NCBI GenBank assembly: GCA_014904985.1 | Contig: MU128912.1 | Location: 33,368-97,367 of the forward strand | Direction of reading: 5' to 3' | Length of the DNA stretch: 64,000 nucleotides | Source: Hydnum rufescens UP504 | Taxonomy: Eukaryota; Basidiomycota; Agaricomycetes; Cantharellales; Hydnaceae | Part shown: one piece after another, positions 46,403-57,139 of the stretch | How positions within the stretch are numbered: position 1 is the stretch's first letter | Layout of the letters: every line of letters starts with the position of its first letter | Program-made: the position numbers and the translations under genes | Notes under the pieces: generated by a model | The model's database searches: none | What the model was told of the DNA's origin: nothing | The model's input: the letters and a program-made list of their open reading frames with translations, nothing else

Positions 46403-46781
46403 CAACCCAGTCAGCCACAAATGTACATCTAGTTAGATACAATGAGCCTTGCATTTAAATAGTCTAACTAGATGTTTTTAGGCGGGGGCCCCTGGGGCCG
46501 GCTAACATGATTTGCATGATTCAGGCAGGGGCCCCAGGGGCCCCTGCCTCTCACCTTAGACTGGGACTTAGAGATTCTCAGACAACAGTGGACTACACCT
46601 GGTGTGATATTATACATATGCTCCCTGGGGTCAGCAGGGTTTCACTCAGCAGTCATGTTGTGTTTTCATTGACTGGTTTATTTATTTATTTATTCAAAAA
46701 TTCACAAACATACCACACCTGCTTGGGCAGGCATGTGGTACTGTCCATAAAAAAATTAAAAATTAACAAAAGAAAACACTA

Positions 46782-48385
46782 CAGTGACCCACAAAACTGT
46801 TGCAATGTTTGCCACTTTTGACCTTCTTTGGTTATTCCTCCCCAGTCAGGCCTTCAAAAAATTTGGAAAAATATGTCCAAGATATGTATGCTTCTTGTCT
46901 ACATATGTGCCAAATTTCATGGCAATCCATTAACATTTGACAGAGATATGCCCTCAACAAGTCACTTATGTCATTGCAACAGTTTTGTGGCTGACCTTTC
47001 AGATCAGAGAAACATGACATTACTGTCATGTGACATTGTTTATACCCAAAGGTACAAACACAGCCAAATAAATAAACATCGGAAAAGCATAAATACCAGC
47101 AGTCCCAAGGCTATATGCCCCCCAATCAACCATGCGTGCTTTATCAAATGCACAACTTGACAATGTCCTTCATCTCATTGACTCCAAGCACTCTGCCCAC
47201 AAAATCTCCTCCATTACTGGTCTCCACACTTCTACTATCACCCGTGTCTGGTCCAAACATCGCCCCCATGTTTCCAAGTCCTCTGGTGGTTGTCCATCAA
47301 AGCTTTCCCCCACTGATGTCCGCCATGCCATCCATCTTATCCACACTGGGAAGGCTACCACTGCCACCCAAGTTGCCCATTCCCTCCAATCCATCACCAA
47401 CCAGTCACTCTCCAATGAAACAGTCCGCCGCCATCTGAAGAGTGCTGGTTTAAAGGCTGTGGTGAAGAAGAAACGTCCCCTGCTCTCCCAGCGCCACAAG
47501 CGTGAGAGACTGGACTTTGCCCTAAGCCATAAGGACTGGACTGTGGATGACTGGAAGCATGTTGTGTGGTCTGATGAGACCAAAATTAATCGCCTGGGCT
47601 CTGATGGGCGAAAATGGGTGTGGAAAAAGGCTGGGGAGGGCCTCTCTGATCGTCTGGTGGAAGGGACTCTGAAGTTTGGTGGTGGTTCCTTGATGATGTG
47701 GGGGTGTATGACATGGGAGGGGCCTTGATATGCATGCAAGATTGATGGCAAGATGGATGCCAACCTCTACTGCCAAATTCTGGAGGATGAACTCCAAGGA
47801 TCCCTCGAATTTTACAACAAATCACCTGGCGATGTGGTTTTCCAGCAGGACAATGACCCCAAACACACCAGCAAAATGGCCCAAGCCTGGTTCAAAGACC
47901 ATGGTTTCAATGTCATGAAGTGGCCTGCCCAGTCCCCAGACCTCAATCCAATTGAACACCTCTGGCATCACATCAAAACAAAGCTTGGAGGATATGAAGA
48001 ACCCCCCAAAGGCATCCATGAGCTATGGGAGTGAGTAGAGGCAGAGTGGGAGAAGATTGAAGCAGGGGTGTGTCAAAATTGATAGAAAGTATGCCTAGGA
48101 GGGTGGAAGCAGTGTGGAAGGCAAAGGGGGGTACACAAAATACTGAACTGTAATGATTTGTGTCACAATTTCATGTGCCACAAAACCGTTGCAATGATAT
48201 AGGTGGCTTGTTAAGGGCATATCTCTGTCAAATATTGATGGATTGCTGTGAAATTTGGCACATGTGTAGCCAAGAAGCATATACATCTTGAACATATTTT
48301 TTCAAATTTTTAAATGGCTGGTTGGGGAGGTATAAACAAAGAGAGTCAAAAGTGGCAAACATTGCAACGGTTTTGTGGGTCACTG
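46782..48385 (+). mobile_element. Tc1/mariner transposon (DD34E), TA target
   Basis: Starts CAGTGACCCACAAAACTGTT and ends in its inverse, flanked by TA at 46780-46781 and 48386-48387. Terminal regions of about 210 bp are inverted repeats. Each is bounded inside and outside by the same 19-mer in opposite orientation (46789-46807 and 46972-46990 on the left; 48178-48196 and 48360-48378 on the right). Contains a broken transposase. Confidence 0.95.
47132..48150 (+). pseudogene. Tc1/mariner transposase, broken
   Basis: ATG at 47132. An N-terminal helix-turn-helix (ISSITGLHTSTITRVWSKHR) is followed by a second one (LSNETVRRHLKSAGLKAVVK). The catalytic DDE domain has VVWSDETKIN (first Asp), [14 protein letters not shown] (second Asp) and [11 protein letters not shown] (Glu, DD34E spacing). 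It normally cuts and pastes the element at TA sites. Defects: TGA after WEGP at 47726-47728, TGA after HELWE at 48032-48034, and loss of one A near 48077 that shifts MPRRVEAVWKAKGGYTKY out of frame. All catalytic residues are otherwise present, so inactivation is recent or partly sequencing error. Confidence 0.9.
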
Positions 48386-50090
48386 TATCTAACACACCCA
48401 CTTGGGTGGGTGTGTGGTACCGGGGACGTGCATTACTTATATTTTACAGAGCCACACCCGCTATCGCAGGAGTGGGGTTCCTATGGTTTGGCGTCACTTC
48501 ATTTCGTCGTTTGGTGTCCTGTTCATGGATCCTGCTTTGCGGGCGAGTTATCATTCAGGGGGGGGAGGCTCATTCTATGGGTCTTCATTTGTTGCTAGCC
48601 TAGAATAATAGATCATTAGTTTAAAAAATTAAAACAGGCGCAAAAAGAGCAGCAGTGCTGCTCTTTTTGCACCGTTGGGGGTGCACTTACATTATATAAA
48701 ACCACACCTGCCGCAGCGGGTGTGGTACATGATTTCGCCGATCGTCGTGTTCAGGGGGCGGGCACTCAAGGCCTGTGGGGCTGTGCATTAAATGGTATAC
48801 TGGGGGGGGCTCATCCGTGTCCTCATCGGGTGAGTTTTCATGTAGGGAATGGACCTAGAACAACAAATAATAATATATTAGTAAAAAAAGAAAACAAAGG
48901 TGCCAAAAGAGCAGCTTCTGCTGCTCTTTTGGCACCGGTGGGATTAAGACGTACCTAATATTTACCACACACCCGCTTTGGCAGGTGTGTGGTACGCAGT
49001 TCCATCGATCGTCGTTTCAGGGGGCGGCTTGGGTGGCTGCGCGTATTGGGGGCTCATCTGTGTGTTCGTTCGTCAGGTGGTTTTCACAGAGGAAGAAACC
49101 TAGAACAACAAAAATAATACATTAGTAAAAAAAAAAGAAAACAGATGTGCCAAAAGAGCAGCTTCTGCTGCTCTTTTGGCACCGGTACGATTAGACATAC
49201 CTAATATTACCACACACCTGCCGAAGCGGGTGTGTGGTACATGCGTTCGTCAATCGTCATTGTGGGGGGCGGGCACTCCGGGCTTGGGTGGTTGTGGGTA
49301 CTGGGGGCTCGTCCGTGTGCTCGTCGGGTGGTTGTCACAGAGGGAAGGGACCTAGAAGAGCAAGTATAATATATTAGTAACAAAAAGAGAACAGAGGTGC
49401 CAAAAGAGCAGCTTCTGCTGCTCTTTTGGCACTGTTGTATGTCTCGCAATGGAGAACTTACCAAGTATCAGCACACCTGCCGCAGTGGGTGTGTGGTACT
49501 GTATATCAACCGTCGATGTGTTGTGGGTGTTCGGGTCCTGGGTTCTTGGATCAGGGTGGCGGGTGGCTGCGCATGTCCATTTTTTGTTTGCTGTGTTCTT
49601 GTCGGGTGGGGTTTCATGCATCTAGGGGGAGGCCTAGAATAATGAATAGTACATCAGTCCAGAAAAAAAAAGCAGTGCCCAAAGAGCAGCTACTGCTGCT
49701 CTTTGGGCACCATTGTACATACTGGGAGAAACTTACCAGTTGTTACCACACATCCGCCTCGGCGGATGTGTGGTCCTATACTTAGTTGGTTGTCGTGCAG
49801 GTTCGGGGTTGGGGTGGCTGCGCATGGGCCCGTATTTCACCGGGGTCTTGTCGGTGCATTCGTTGGATCGGGGTTTTACAAAGGGAAAAAACCTAGAATA
49901 ATGAGTGATGTCAGTTAAAAAAATTAACAGCAGCAACGCCAAAAGAGCAGCTAGTGCTGCTCCTTTGGTGTCGTGGTACACACCATAAAGAAAAGAACTC
50001 ACCTAATAGTGCCACACACCCGCCCTGGCGGGTGTGTGGCACCATTCTGCTTGCTTCGGGCGCCTCGATGTTGAGTACAATCTGAGCTAT
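48386..50090 (-). repeat. A2 left-arm array of intron-like hairpin modules
   Basis: Six modules on the minus strand: 48600-48690, 48855-48954, 49100-49200, 49352-49461, 49634-49736 and 49893-50002 (91-110 bp). Each runs from GTA(A/C/T)GT or GTGAGT through a stem-loop of the type GCCAAAAGAGCAGC...GCTGCTCTTTTGGC, an A-rich or T-rich stretch with an ACTAAT-like branch site, to TTCTAG or a close variant. Between them lie 145-175 bp segments, each with a second stem-loop of the type ACCACACACCTGC...GCAGGTGTGTGGT. No open frame continues across modules. Confidence 0.75.
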
Positions 50091-50720
50091 TCAACGCTGG
50101 GACTTTCCGGGCTCGAAAGAGCACCCAATTAGGGGCAGTACCAACCCCATATGGATAGATAATAAATACCTAGATCAAAAATAAATAATAAGTAGTAGAT
50201 ATCTGTCTAAAACAGGTGAAGAAATAAGTGATAGTCTATTGAATTGCACTAAGGCACCATGTGTAAAGAAGAATTGGGGAACTTTCACGCACTATAATTG
50301 GCCCAAATTTCAGTATCTGGGTGGTATGTATATATATATTATGGGTGATGAAATGAATTGGATGATTGCACCAATTTTCAGTTTCTTGCGCCTTCAATTT
50401 CCTGAATAGGAAATTGAAGGTGCGAGAAACTGAAAATTGGCGCAATCGTCCAATTCGTTTCATCACCCATAATATATATATACATACCACCCAGATACTG
50501 AAATTTGGGCCAATTATAGTGTGTGAAAGTTCCCCAATTCTTCTTTACACATGGTGCCTTAGTGCAATTCAATAGACTATCACTTATTTCTTCACCTGTT
50601 TTAGACAGATATCTACTACTTATTATTTATTTTTGATCTAGGTATTTATTATCTATCCATATGGGGTTGGTACTGCCCCTAATTGGGCGCTCTTTCAAGC
50701 CTGGAAAGTCCCGGCGTTGA
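50091..50720. repeat. Central 630-bp palindrome of A2
   Basis: Inverted arms of about 315 bp around a centre at 50405/50406 (CCTGAATAGG). Few mismatches, including AT-rich parts, so an RNA crossing it would fold into one long hairpin. Modules on both sides point away from it. Confidence 0.95.
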
Positions 50721-52408
50721 GTGGTTTGTTTTGATGCTTACTTAATTCACAATCATTCGTATATAGGACTCAACCACAGGGACCCGAGGAACTAGAAGAG
50801 GACCACACCCCCCGCTGCCACGGGTGTGTGGTCATAGGTGAGTACCTCTCCACTATGTACAGCCATGCAAAAAGGGCTGCCAAGGCTACCCTTTTTGCAC
50901 ATCTTTAACACTTTAACTAACATTCAGTAATATTTTCATTCTAGGTATAAGGTTGTGCACCCTGCATACGATGATACAAAACCCACCCGCAAATGAATGC
51001 GGGCCGAAATGGGTCCAATACACCGCATACACGCGCAGCCCCCAAGGTCACGCGACGACAGATAAAGGACCACACACCTGCTTCAGCAGGTGTGTGGTCC
51101 TACTAGGTGAGTGTTCAACCAGAAACCTACAGTAGCACCGAAAGAGCAGCACTAGCTGCTCTTTTGGTGCTGCTTCTCTTTGGTTTTTCTAACAGATCAT
51201 ATTATTTGTTATTCTAGGCTTCCCCCCTGCACAAAAATCCGCCCAGCGAGAACGTGGATGAAGCCTCCCCGTAATACTGACGTACGCAGCCACCGAAGAT
51301 CCCCAGGACCCTACGCAACACCCGATTAGGCATGAACACCGGAACGAACGAATGGCAACACGCACACAAAGCCAGAGTTCAGCACAACCTCATTCTCAAC
51401 TCCTTTATCGGAGACACAGACCGAGACCGAGCCTGATACAGATCACCAGAGAATGGCTGGGCAGCAGACGGAACCCAGCCCGCACTGTCTGCGCCACCGC
51501 CGCCCAGCTACAGATTCAGAAGGTCCAAACTGCTCTGCTGCTGCTCAACGAGGGGTTCGTCCTCCACGTAAAGCATGCTTTGAAGACAGTATACGTAAGG
51601 TAAGTCTTTTTTCTTGATTTTTTATTCTCGTGGCGCAAAAAGAGCAGCATGAGCTGCTCTTTTTGCACTACATTAATCTAACTAATTTATTATTTAGTTC
51701 TCTAGATCTTGGACCAGAGCCCCCACAAACAAATACCGATGCAATGCCCCCGTAACCCCCCCTTATCGATGCCCGCCCGAACGACGGGTGCCCATACGAA
51801 CTGCCGCATGTATGAGGCAGAGTACAGGGCTCCAGTACCCCACACCAGTGCAGCAGGTGTGGGGTGCTACAAGGTAAGTTCTTTTTTATTTTTATTTCTA
51901 TTCTTGTGGCGCAAAAGGAAGCACATGCTGCTCTTTTGTGCTGCATTACTGTTGTACTAACATTTCATTAATTATTTCTCTAGATCCTGAACCAGAACCC
52001 ATGCGAACCACCAAGTACGAACCCACAGAATGATAGCCACAAACGATAACTGCAAACGAGCCCCCACAAACGAAAACTGACCCCCTCAAGGGAGTGCCCC
52101 AATGGAACCGGCCCTGACCGCACTTGAACCATGCAAACCCCTGACTACAGACCCGCCAAACGACACCCCGGGAACGAAAACTGGGAACGGAACCACACAC
52201 AACTGCATGAATGAAAACCGCGAAGGCCGCATGAACAAAAACTCCCAACGACACCCCCTTGAGGGATCACCCAAATGGAACCCAGGCCCTGACTGGGGTG
52301 AATTCCAGGTAAGTGTTTTTTTCTTTAGCTACAATTGCACAAGAAGAGCAGCCTCTGGCTGCTCTTCTTGGGCACAGGGTGAGCCCCACTGGGCAAGCCT
52401 ACAGATGT
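50721..52408 (+). repeat. A2 right-arm array of intron-like hairpin modules
   Basis: Plus-strand modules 50838-50944, 51107-51217, 51600-51705 and 51874-51983 (107, 111, 106 and 110 bp). Each is GTGAGT/GTAAGT ... stem-loop ... CTAAC or ACTAA ... CTAG. A fifth donor at 52309 is followed by a stem-loop (AAGAAGAGCAGCC...GGCTGCTCTTCTT) and a possible AG at 52377. Intervening segments of 162-382 bp carry CACACACCTGC/GCAGGTGTGTG-type hairpins just before the donors in three cases. Continuous coding across joins was not found. Confidence 0.75.
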
Positions 52409-52573
52409 ATATACTAATATAATACTAATAATAATAATAATAATAAATATATAAATTAATAATGCATAATCTGGCAGGGGCCCCAGGGCCCCTGGTAAAA
52501 ACATCTAGTTAGATATAATAAATGCAAGGCTCATTATATCTAATATGATGTGGAAAAGTGGCTGACCAGCCTG
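52409..52573. repeat. A2 right terminus
   Basis: TAA/AAT microsatellite (52415-52462), GGGGCCCC run, then the inverted terminal sequence ending GACCAGCCTG. The same arrangement ends A1 at 63750-63940. Confidence 0.8.
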
Positions 52574-52581
52574 GCTATGTG
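52574..52581 (+). repeat. 8-bp target-site duplication GCTATGTG, right of A2
   Basis: Partner of 46395-46402. Confidence 0.9.
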
Positions 52582-55348
52582 AGTAAACCTGTTTCAAGGG
52601 AACATGCCCCAGATTCTAATTTGGGTGCATGCCCAGAATACAACAGCCCGAGGACCTAAGGCTTGGAGAACTGTACCTTTGCTATCGAAGAATACTAGGG
52701 TTCCCATGTCCAATCCAGGTGGAGGGCTAGAGCCAAAACCTACAGCAAAGAGGGCCATATTTGTAAGGGAAAACTCATTTAAAGGGACAACCTGTGTGTC
52801 CGTTTTCAGTGAGGATGTAATCCTAGAAGAATACGATCAGAAAGCTTTGATGCGGCTGGATTTGGCAATAGGAACTGGACGCGCCTCCTACAAATGTTTT
52901 GACCTATAGACCTTACAGAACATGGAATGGCTCATAGTCAATTTATCACCTAATCTGCACAGCTACATGGCAAGATGTCCCTATTGGAACAGGCATACCT
53001 TAGTGTACTGCCTTCTCGACCCCCAAGTTTACTTGAACCTTATGTGGAATTCCATGGAATCCGTCCTGGCCCTTATTTCTGAAATCGTCGAAGTCACCAC
53101 GGATTTGTCAAGGACTGTTCCTTCCGAAAGCACAGGGACTTTACCATGGGTCAACTTCCAAATGGATGCAAACACCATATCCATAAATGACCACCTTCGG
53201 CCCTATTCCAATGGCCCTGAGCCTTTGCAGACACAAGAAGATGTACTGAATGGGTCTAGCTGCAGAAGGCTGCATCAAGACCATTATCAACAACTGAATT
53301 GGGGTGACATTGCACAATCAGACCAACAAGCTCAGATTGAGGTTTCGAATTCACATGCGAGCCGTTGCCAACTGGGCATTGTTATGACTCAGAATGATGG
53401 ACTTACACCACGAAGCTATCATCCTCAAGCAAATCGGAATGACAAGCTCACGGATAGTACGAATGCTCAAAGTACAAACAACAAGGGTCCCTTCCACATG
53501 TGTAAGATCCGACCTGGGTGAGAGTATGGGTCTGGAAGGGGCACAGAGGACATTGAGACTAATGATGAACCCCAAGATCTGCTGTCGTGTGCCTACCAGT
53601 ATCCAAGGATCTGTAATCCTGGTGTAAACATGGGCCTGAATACGAAGTCTTGTCTGCAAGCCCCTTCCTCATCCTTAGTATTGTTCGCCTGTTGAGATCA
53701 AGGAGGCCAGAGCCAAAACACCATGGTGTCAATGTTCCCAAGCAATGAAGCCGGGGACAACAGAGCAAAACTCCTTATTGCAGTACAATTCAGAACGACT
53801 GCAGGACTCAGATGAAAAACCCCAGAGGTAGTCAAGCCATCCAGATCCTGTGCAAAGACTATTAAGCAAACGGCTTTGGGAAATGACTCTAAATCCAACG
53901 AATGATGTCTTGGTTGGGTCAGCTTCCATCAACGATTCCCGGACACCTGCTTTGTTGTCAGCATCTACAAGATGATCCAGAATAGAGGAATTATACTCTC
54001 CGACTTCAAGAACATTGATACAGGCCTCCTTCGCGACAGGACCCGTATTTGGGAAGACAATATAGTCGATCTCATCTTCGAGACCATCATTGAGTACCAT
54101 ATTCCACACTGTGCATATGAACCATTTGACACCATCATGTCTGGATTTAATGAGCTTAGGCTCACTAGTGCCTTCAATGAGCACGAGCTTGAGTTCATTG
54201 ACAGCATGTTTGATACTGATGTTGCAGAACCTCCTAAGGATATGCCTAAACCTTCTGGATCCGTATCCCGACCAGACCAGCCAGTAATAGGAATGGCGAA
54301 GTACTGGCATTCCATCAAAATCACGAGCGGGGTTGAAAAGAACTGATCTCACAAACTTCTACAAAATGCCATTCGAACCTTAGAAAGGCTAGCCTCCACC
54401 AACATGCCCAAAGGGAGCATGGATATGAAGAATCTCTACTGTGTAGCCTTGCGGAGCCTTGTACTCCTATGCAGATCAACAGAGTCAGCCGGAGCCTGTA
54501 CAACTACTGAAATGACCACAGAAATCTTATTTGCGAATGGTATGGAGCCTCAACGTGACGTGACCGGGCAGATTGGAGCTCCTATGACTCACAGAATAGA
54601 GGGATTCTTGCGACCTGAACATTCCGTTGCAACCGTGAGCACTGCCGCAACCAGAAGGAATGAGTACATGTCACGAAATGGTCCCTCAAGCTCTAACATT
54701 GTCATGAATGAGGAAGAGGAACGAAACCACTCACAGGAATCCCAGTTCCATTACAAAATAGTGTTGTGGAGCTGTCCTCAAGTCAACCCTGGCTACATTA
54801 AGCTCTCTTGAGCCTACATAGATGTACATGAGATAACCTGCCAATGAACTCAAACTAAGGTCTGGAAGTCCCTACTATCATTAACAAGTAAAACAGGGTG
54901 GCCCGGTGTTGGAGGGATAAATCCCTACACCATAGAATCCTCATCCTCAGCCCATTTTCCCTACGAACAAATCAATTATATGTCACCGCGCTCATTTAAT
55001 TATATCGCCATTCGTTTATTCATGAAATCAATTGGATTCCTACCCTTTCCAACCCATAATATCGCCTCATTCCTTTACCATGTCCACCAGTCAATTTATT
55101 GACTATCCGTCAGACTTCAACAGTCCTCATCAAAAAGGGGCAGTTTATGCCCTACTTCAAGTCCATTTTCTTTGGACAAGGCAATTCAACTTGCCATCTT
55201 TCTTCAAGACTGGGTGACTTGCCTGCTCTTCCAAGTCATCCTACTGCCTTAAGGGCGACAGATTGTGATTATGTAACGACGCGGACCGGGCCTAGTTCCA
55301 ATTCTGGACTCGCGGATTCATCACATGATCCAGATAGGGGCTGCACTA

Positions 55349-55462
55349 CTCTGAAGGAGTATTTTTCGAATTTCTCCGTCAGATTTGATCGGATCGACTC
55401 AAAACGACCGCGCCCAGAAAGATACGAATCGTACCTATCGAACGGTACCAAACACGAAACGA
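55349..55462 (+). repeat. Direct repeat copy 1 (partner 55510-55624)
   Basis: Shares CTCTGAAGGAGTATTTTTCG, GGATCGACTC and CGAACGGTACCAA with 55510-55624. CpG-rich compared with the surrounding interior, suggesting a younger insertion or different origin for about 54900-56250. Confidence 0.8.
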
Positions 55463-55509
55463 ACGGATCAAAAATGCGGTCCCTGTAACAATATCTTGCC
55501 ATGATTCAT

Positions 55510-55624
55510 ACTCTGAAGGAGTATTTTTCGAATTTCTCCATCAGTTTTGATTGGATCGACTCGAAACGACCATGCCCTGAAAGCTGTTGAAAATGCGCAT
55601 CGAACGGTACCAAGGGCAAAACGA
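55510..55624 (+). repeat. Direct repeat copy 2 (partner 55349-55462)
   Basis: Same blocks in the same order. A weaker third echo (ATCTCCATCAGTTTTGAAT) lies at about 55850. Confidence 0.75.
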
Positions 55625-57139
55625 GTGGACGCGAACTCCATTTTTCACAAGACAACTCCCTCCCCATGACTCCCCCTTTGCTCCACCATTCAAAATAGCG
55701 AATTACTTCCGGCCCTCTTATGTCCGATGGAGAAGACCCTCAGGGCGACCTATTCCACTTTTCCTTAAGGGAACTTGTCCAGGTTTGAAGGAGGAATAGC
55801 ATGTAATGTGTCAATCTCCCCTTTTATCTTGAAATTGGAATATCTCCATCAGTTTTGAATATTTTAACTTGATTTCTTTTTCTCTGTGTGTCTCTTAAGT
55901 CCGACTTTTTCACTTTCTATTGAGTCAAAGTCTGGATTGTATATTAGGTGCAGTTAGCACACAAATTCATTAGTTCTCCCCCTTCCTCCAGTTTGAAGCT
56001 CCTTGAACAGCTGCTGGTCCCTGGGTGATTTCTCACTACAAAAAGCGAATTCTAACTACACTTTGACTAAGGTCTCAAGAAGAGATTCTTAGGGTGTGGT
56101 AATTTGACTGAAAGACACATTCTCACTTAATTGCTTGGGCTTTGTTGGCTCACTGCAATTTCCCCTGTTCAAAAGACCTTCCCCCACTCAGACCTGAACA
56201 TCTGGATTAGATCTGTGATCCCCACTTTCATCCCCGGCTCAACATCATGGACAGTAGTTGGATTGGTTTAATAACCATCCTGCTTACACCGGCGCTGCCA
56301 TCTTCATGAATGAAATCCCAGAGCCTGGATACAACACTGTTGAGCCCAGAAAACCCAATACCATTGATGAAAGGGTTGTAAGAACCAAAGTCGGGAGTTA
56401 TGGTGGAGCGTGGCCACCTCTACAAGTGAACTTACTCCAGGGCCCCAATGACTATGAGGTCAGATCTGAATGGAGGACTGGGCTTGGGTCCAACTTAGGG
56501 TCCATTGTCTGAACCACCCCTAAATCTTCTTGTCATTGGATTAAAGACCCACGATCAGACAAAATTACAGGGCTTCCGTATGACACAACAAGTCTAGGTG
56601 GTCATGAGCAAAGCACTAGACCCTGTTCACTGAGCTCGAGCTTTGTCACTAACTCAGAAGGCAAACAAGCTCGAAAACTTGGCCAGCAAGTAGCTACTAT
56701 GTACCTGTGGGTACAAACAAGTTCACCCCTGTGGAACAAAACCCTGAACTCCAGACCATTTGGATATCTGCGACAGGGGGGTCGAGACTCGAGAAGCTAT
56801 GATACAATAGCAGTGAGATGACAGGATTACCAGCTGCAGACTGGGGCTTCCAAGGGTCAAGTCATTGAACTCGAGTCACCTGTGAATCCCGCCCAAGTTG
56901 AGTGTTCCATTGAAACCGAATGGAAGAGCAATACATGCAGTATAGAGTCTGTGGACCAAGACCCTGAGACTGTGAATACTCCTGCCTTGAAGCCGAGATT
57001 TCATATGAAGATAAGGCCCTACATAACCCTTGTCAAGAACAGCCAAGGCTCCTCGCAGCCTAAGCATCTTGTTGCAATTGATGACATGGCGCTGCCACCT
57101 CCGCAAACAGACGTGTTCCAATGAATCAGATGTCTTGGG

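Larger units (their letters stand above)
46403..52573. mobile_element. Palindromic non-coding element A2 (younger relative of A1)
   Basis: 6171 bp (about 4.57 kb without the Tc1 insertion). Ends CAACCCAGTCAGCCAC... and ...GTGGCTGACCAGCCTG are imperfect inverted repeats. A second inverted block (left CATCTAGTTAGATACAATGA, right the same idea with TATAATAAATGCAAGGCTCA) and GGGGCCCCTGG runs lie just inside. The left arm carries intron-like modules on the minus strand, the centre a 630-bp palindrome, the right arm modules on the plus strand. CpG is abundant in the arms, unlike A1, suggesting recent insertion. No protein-coding gene of its own. Confidence 0.85.
52582..57139 (+). other. LTR-element interior, right of A2, first part
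   Basis: No known domain. 52922-53521 is open on the plus strand (begins MEWLIVNLSPNLHSYM). 53972-54346 is open and related in sequence to 57190-57780 (IILSDFKNIDTGLLRDRTRI versus ITLSDLESMYTNLSCGTTWI; both then reach a SD/FDTDV block). 52700-53000 is related to 59090-59420. So the interior was built by duplication of blocks, now diverged. The coding strand is unsure because the minus strand is also partly open. Confidence 0.45.

Noticed and set aside
48386..52400. CRISPR-like appearance of regularly spaced short palindromic repeats
   Set aside because: Units are ~100-250 bp apart with two different hairpin types and splice-like signals, flip orientation at a palindrome, and lie in a fungal transposon; no cas genes or uniform spacers.
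53729..54352. Minus-strand 207-codon gene in the LTR interior
   Set aside because: The plus strand of the same stretch is also open and shares blocks with 57190-57780; strand cannot be decided, so no separate gene is called.
54900..56250. Possible solo LTR starting TGTTGGAGGGATAAATCCC and ending near CTCAACA
   Set aside because: The start resembles some fungal LTRs and the block has a different CpG content, but the 5-bp flanks do not match and no second copy is present in the window.
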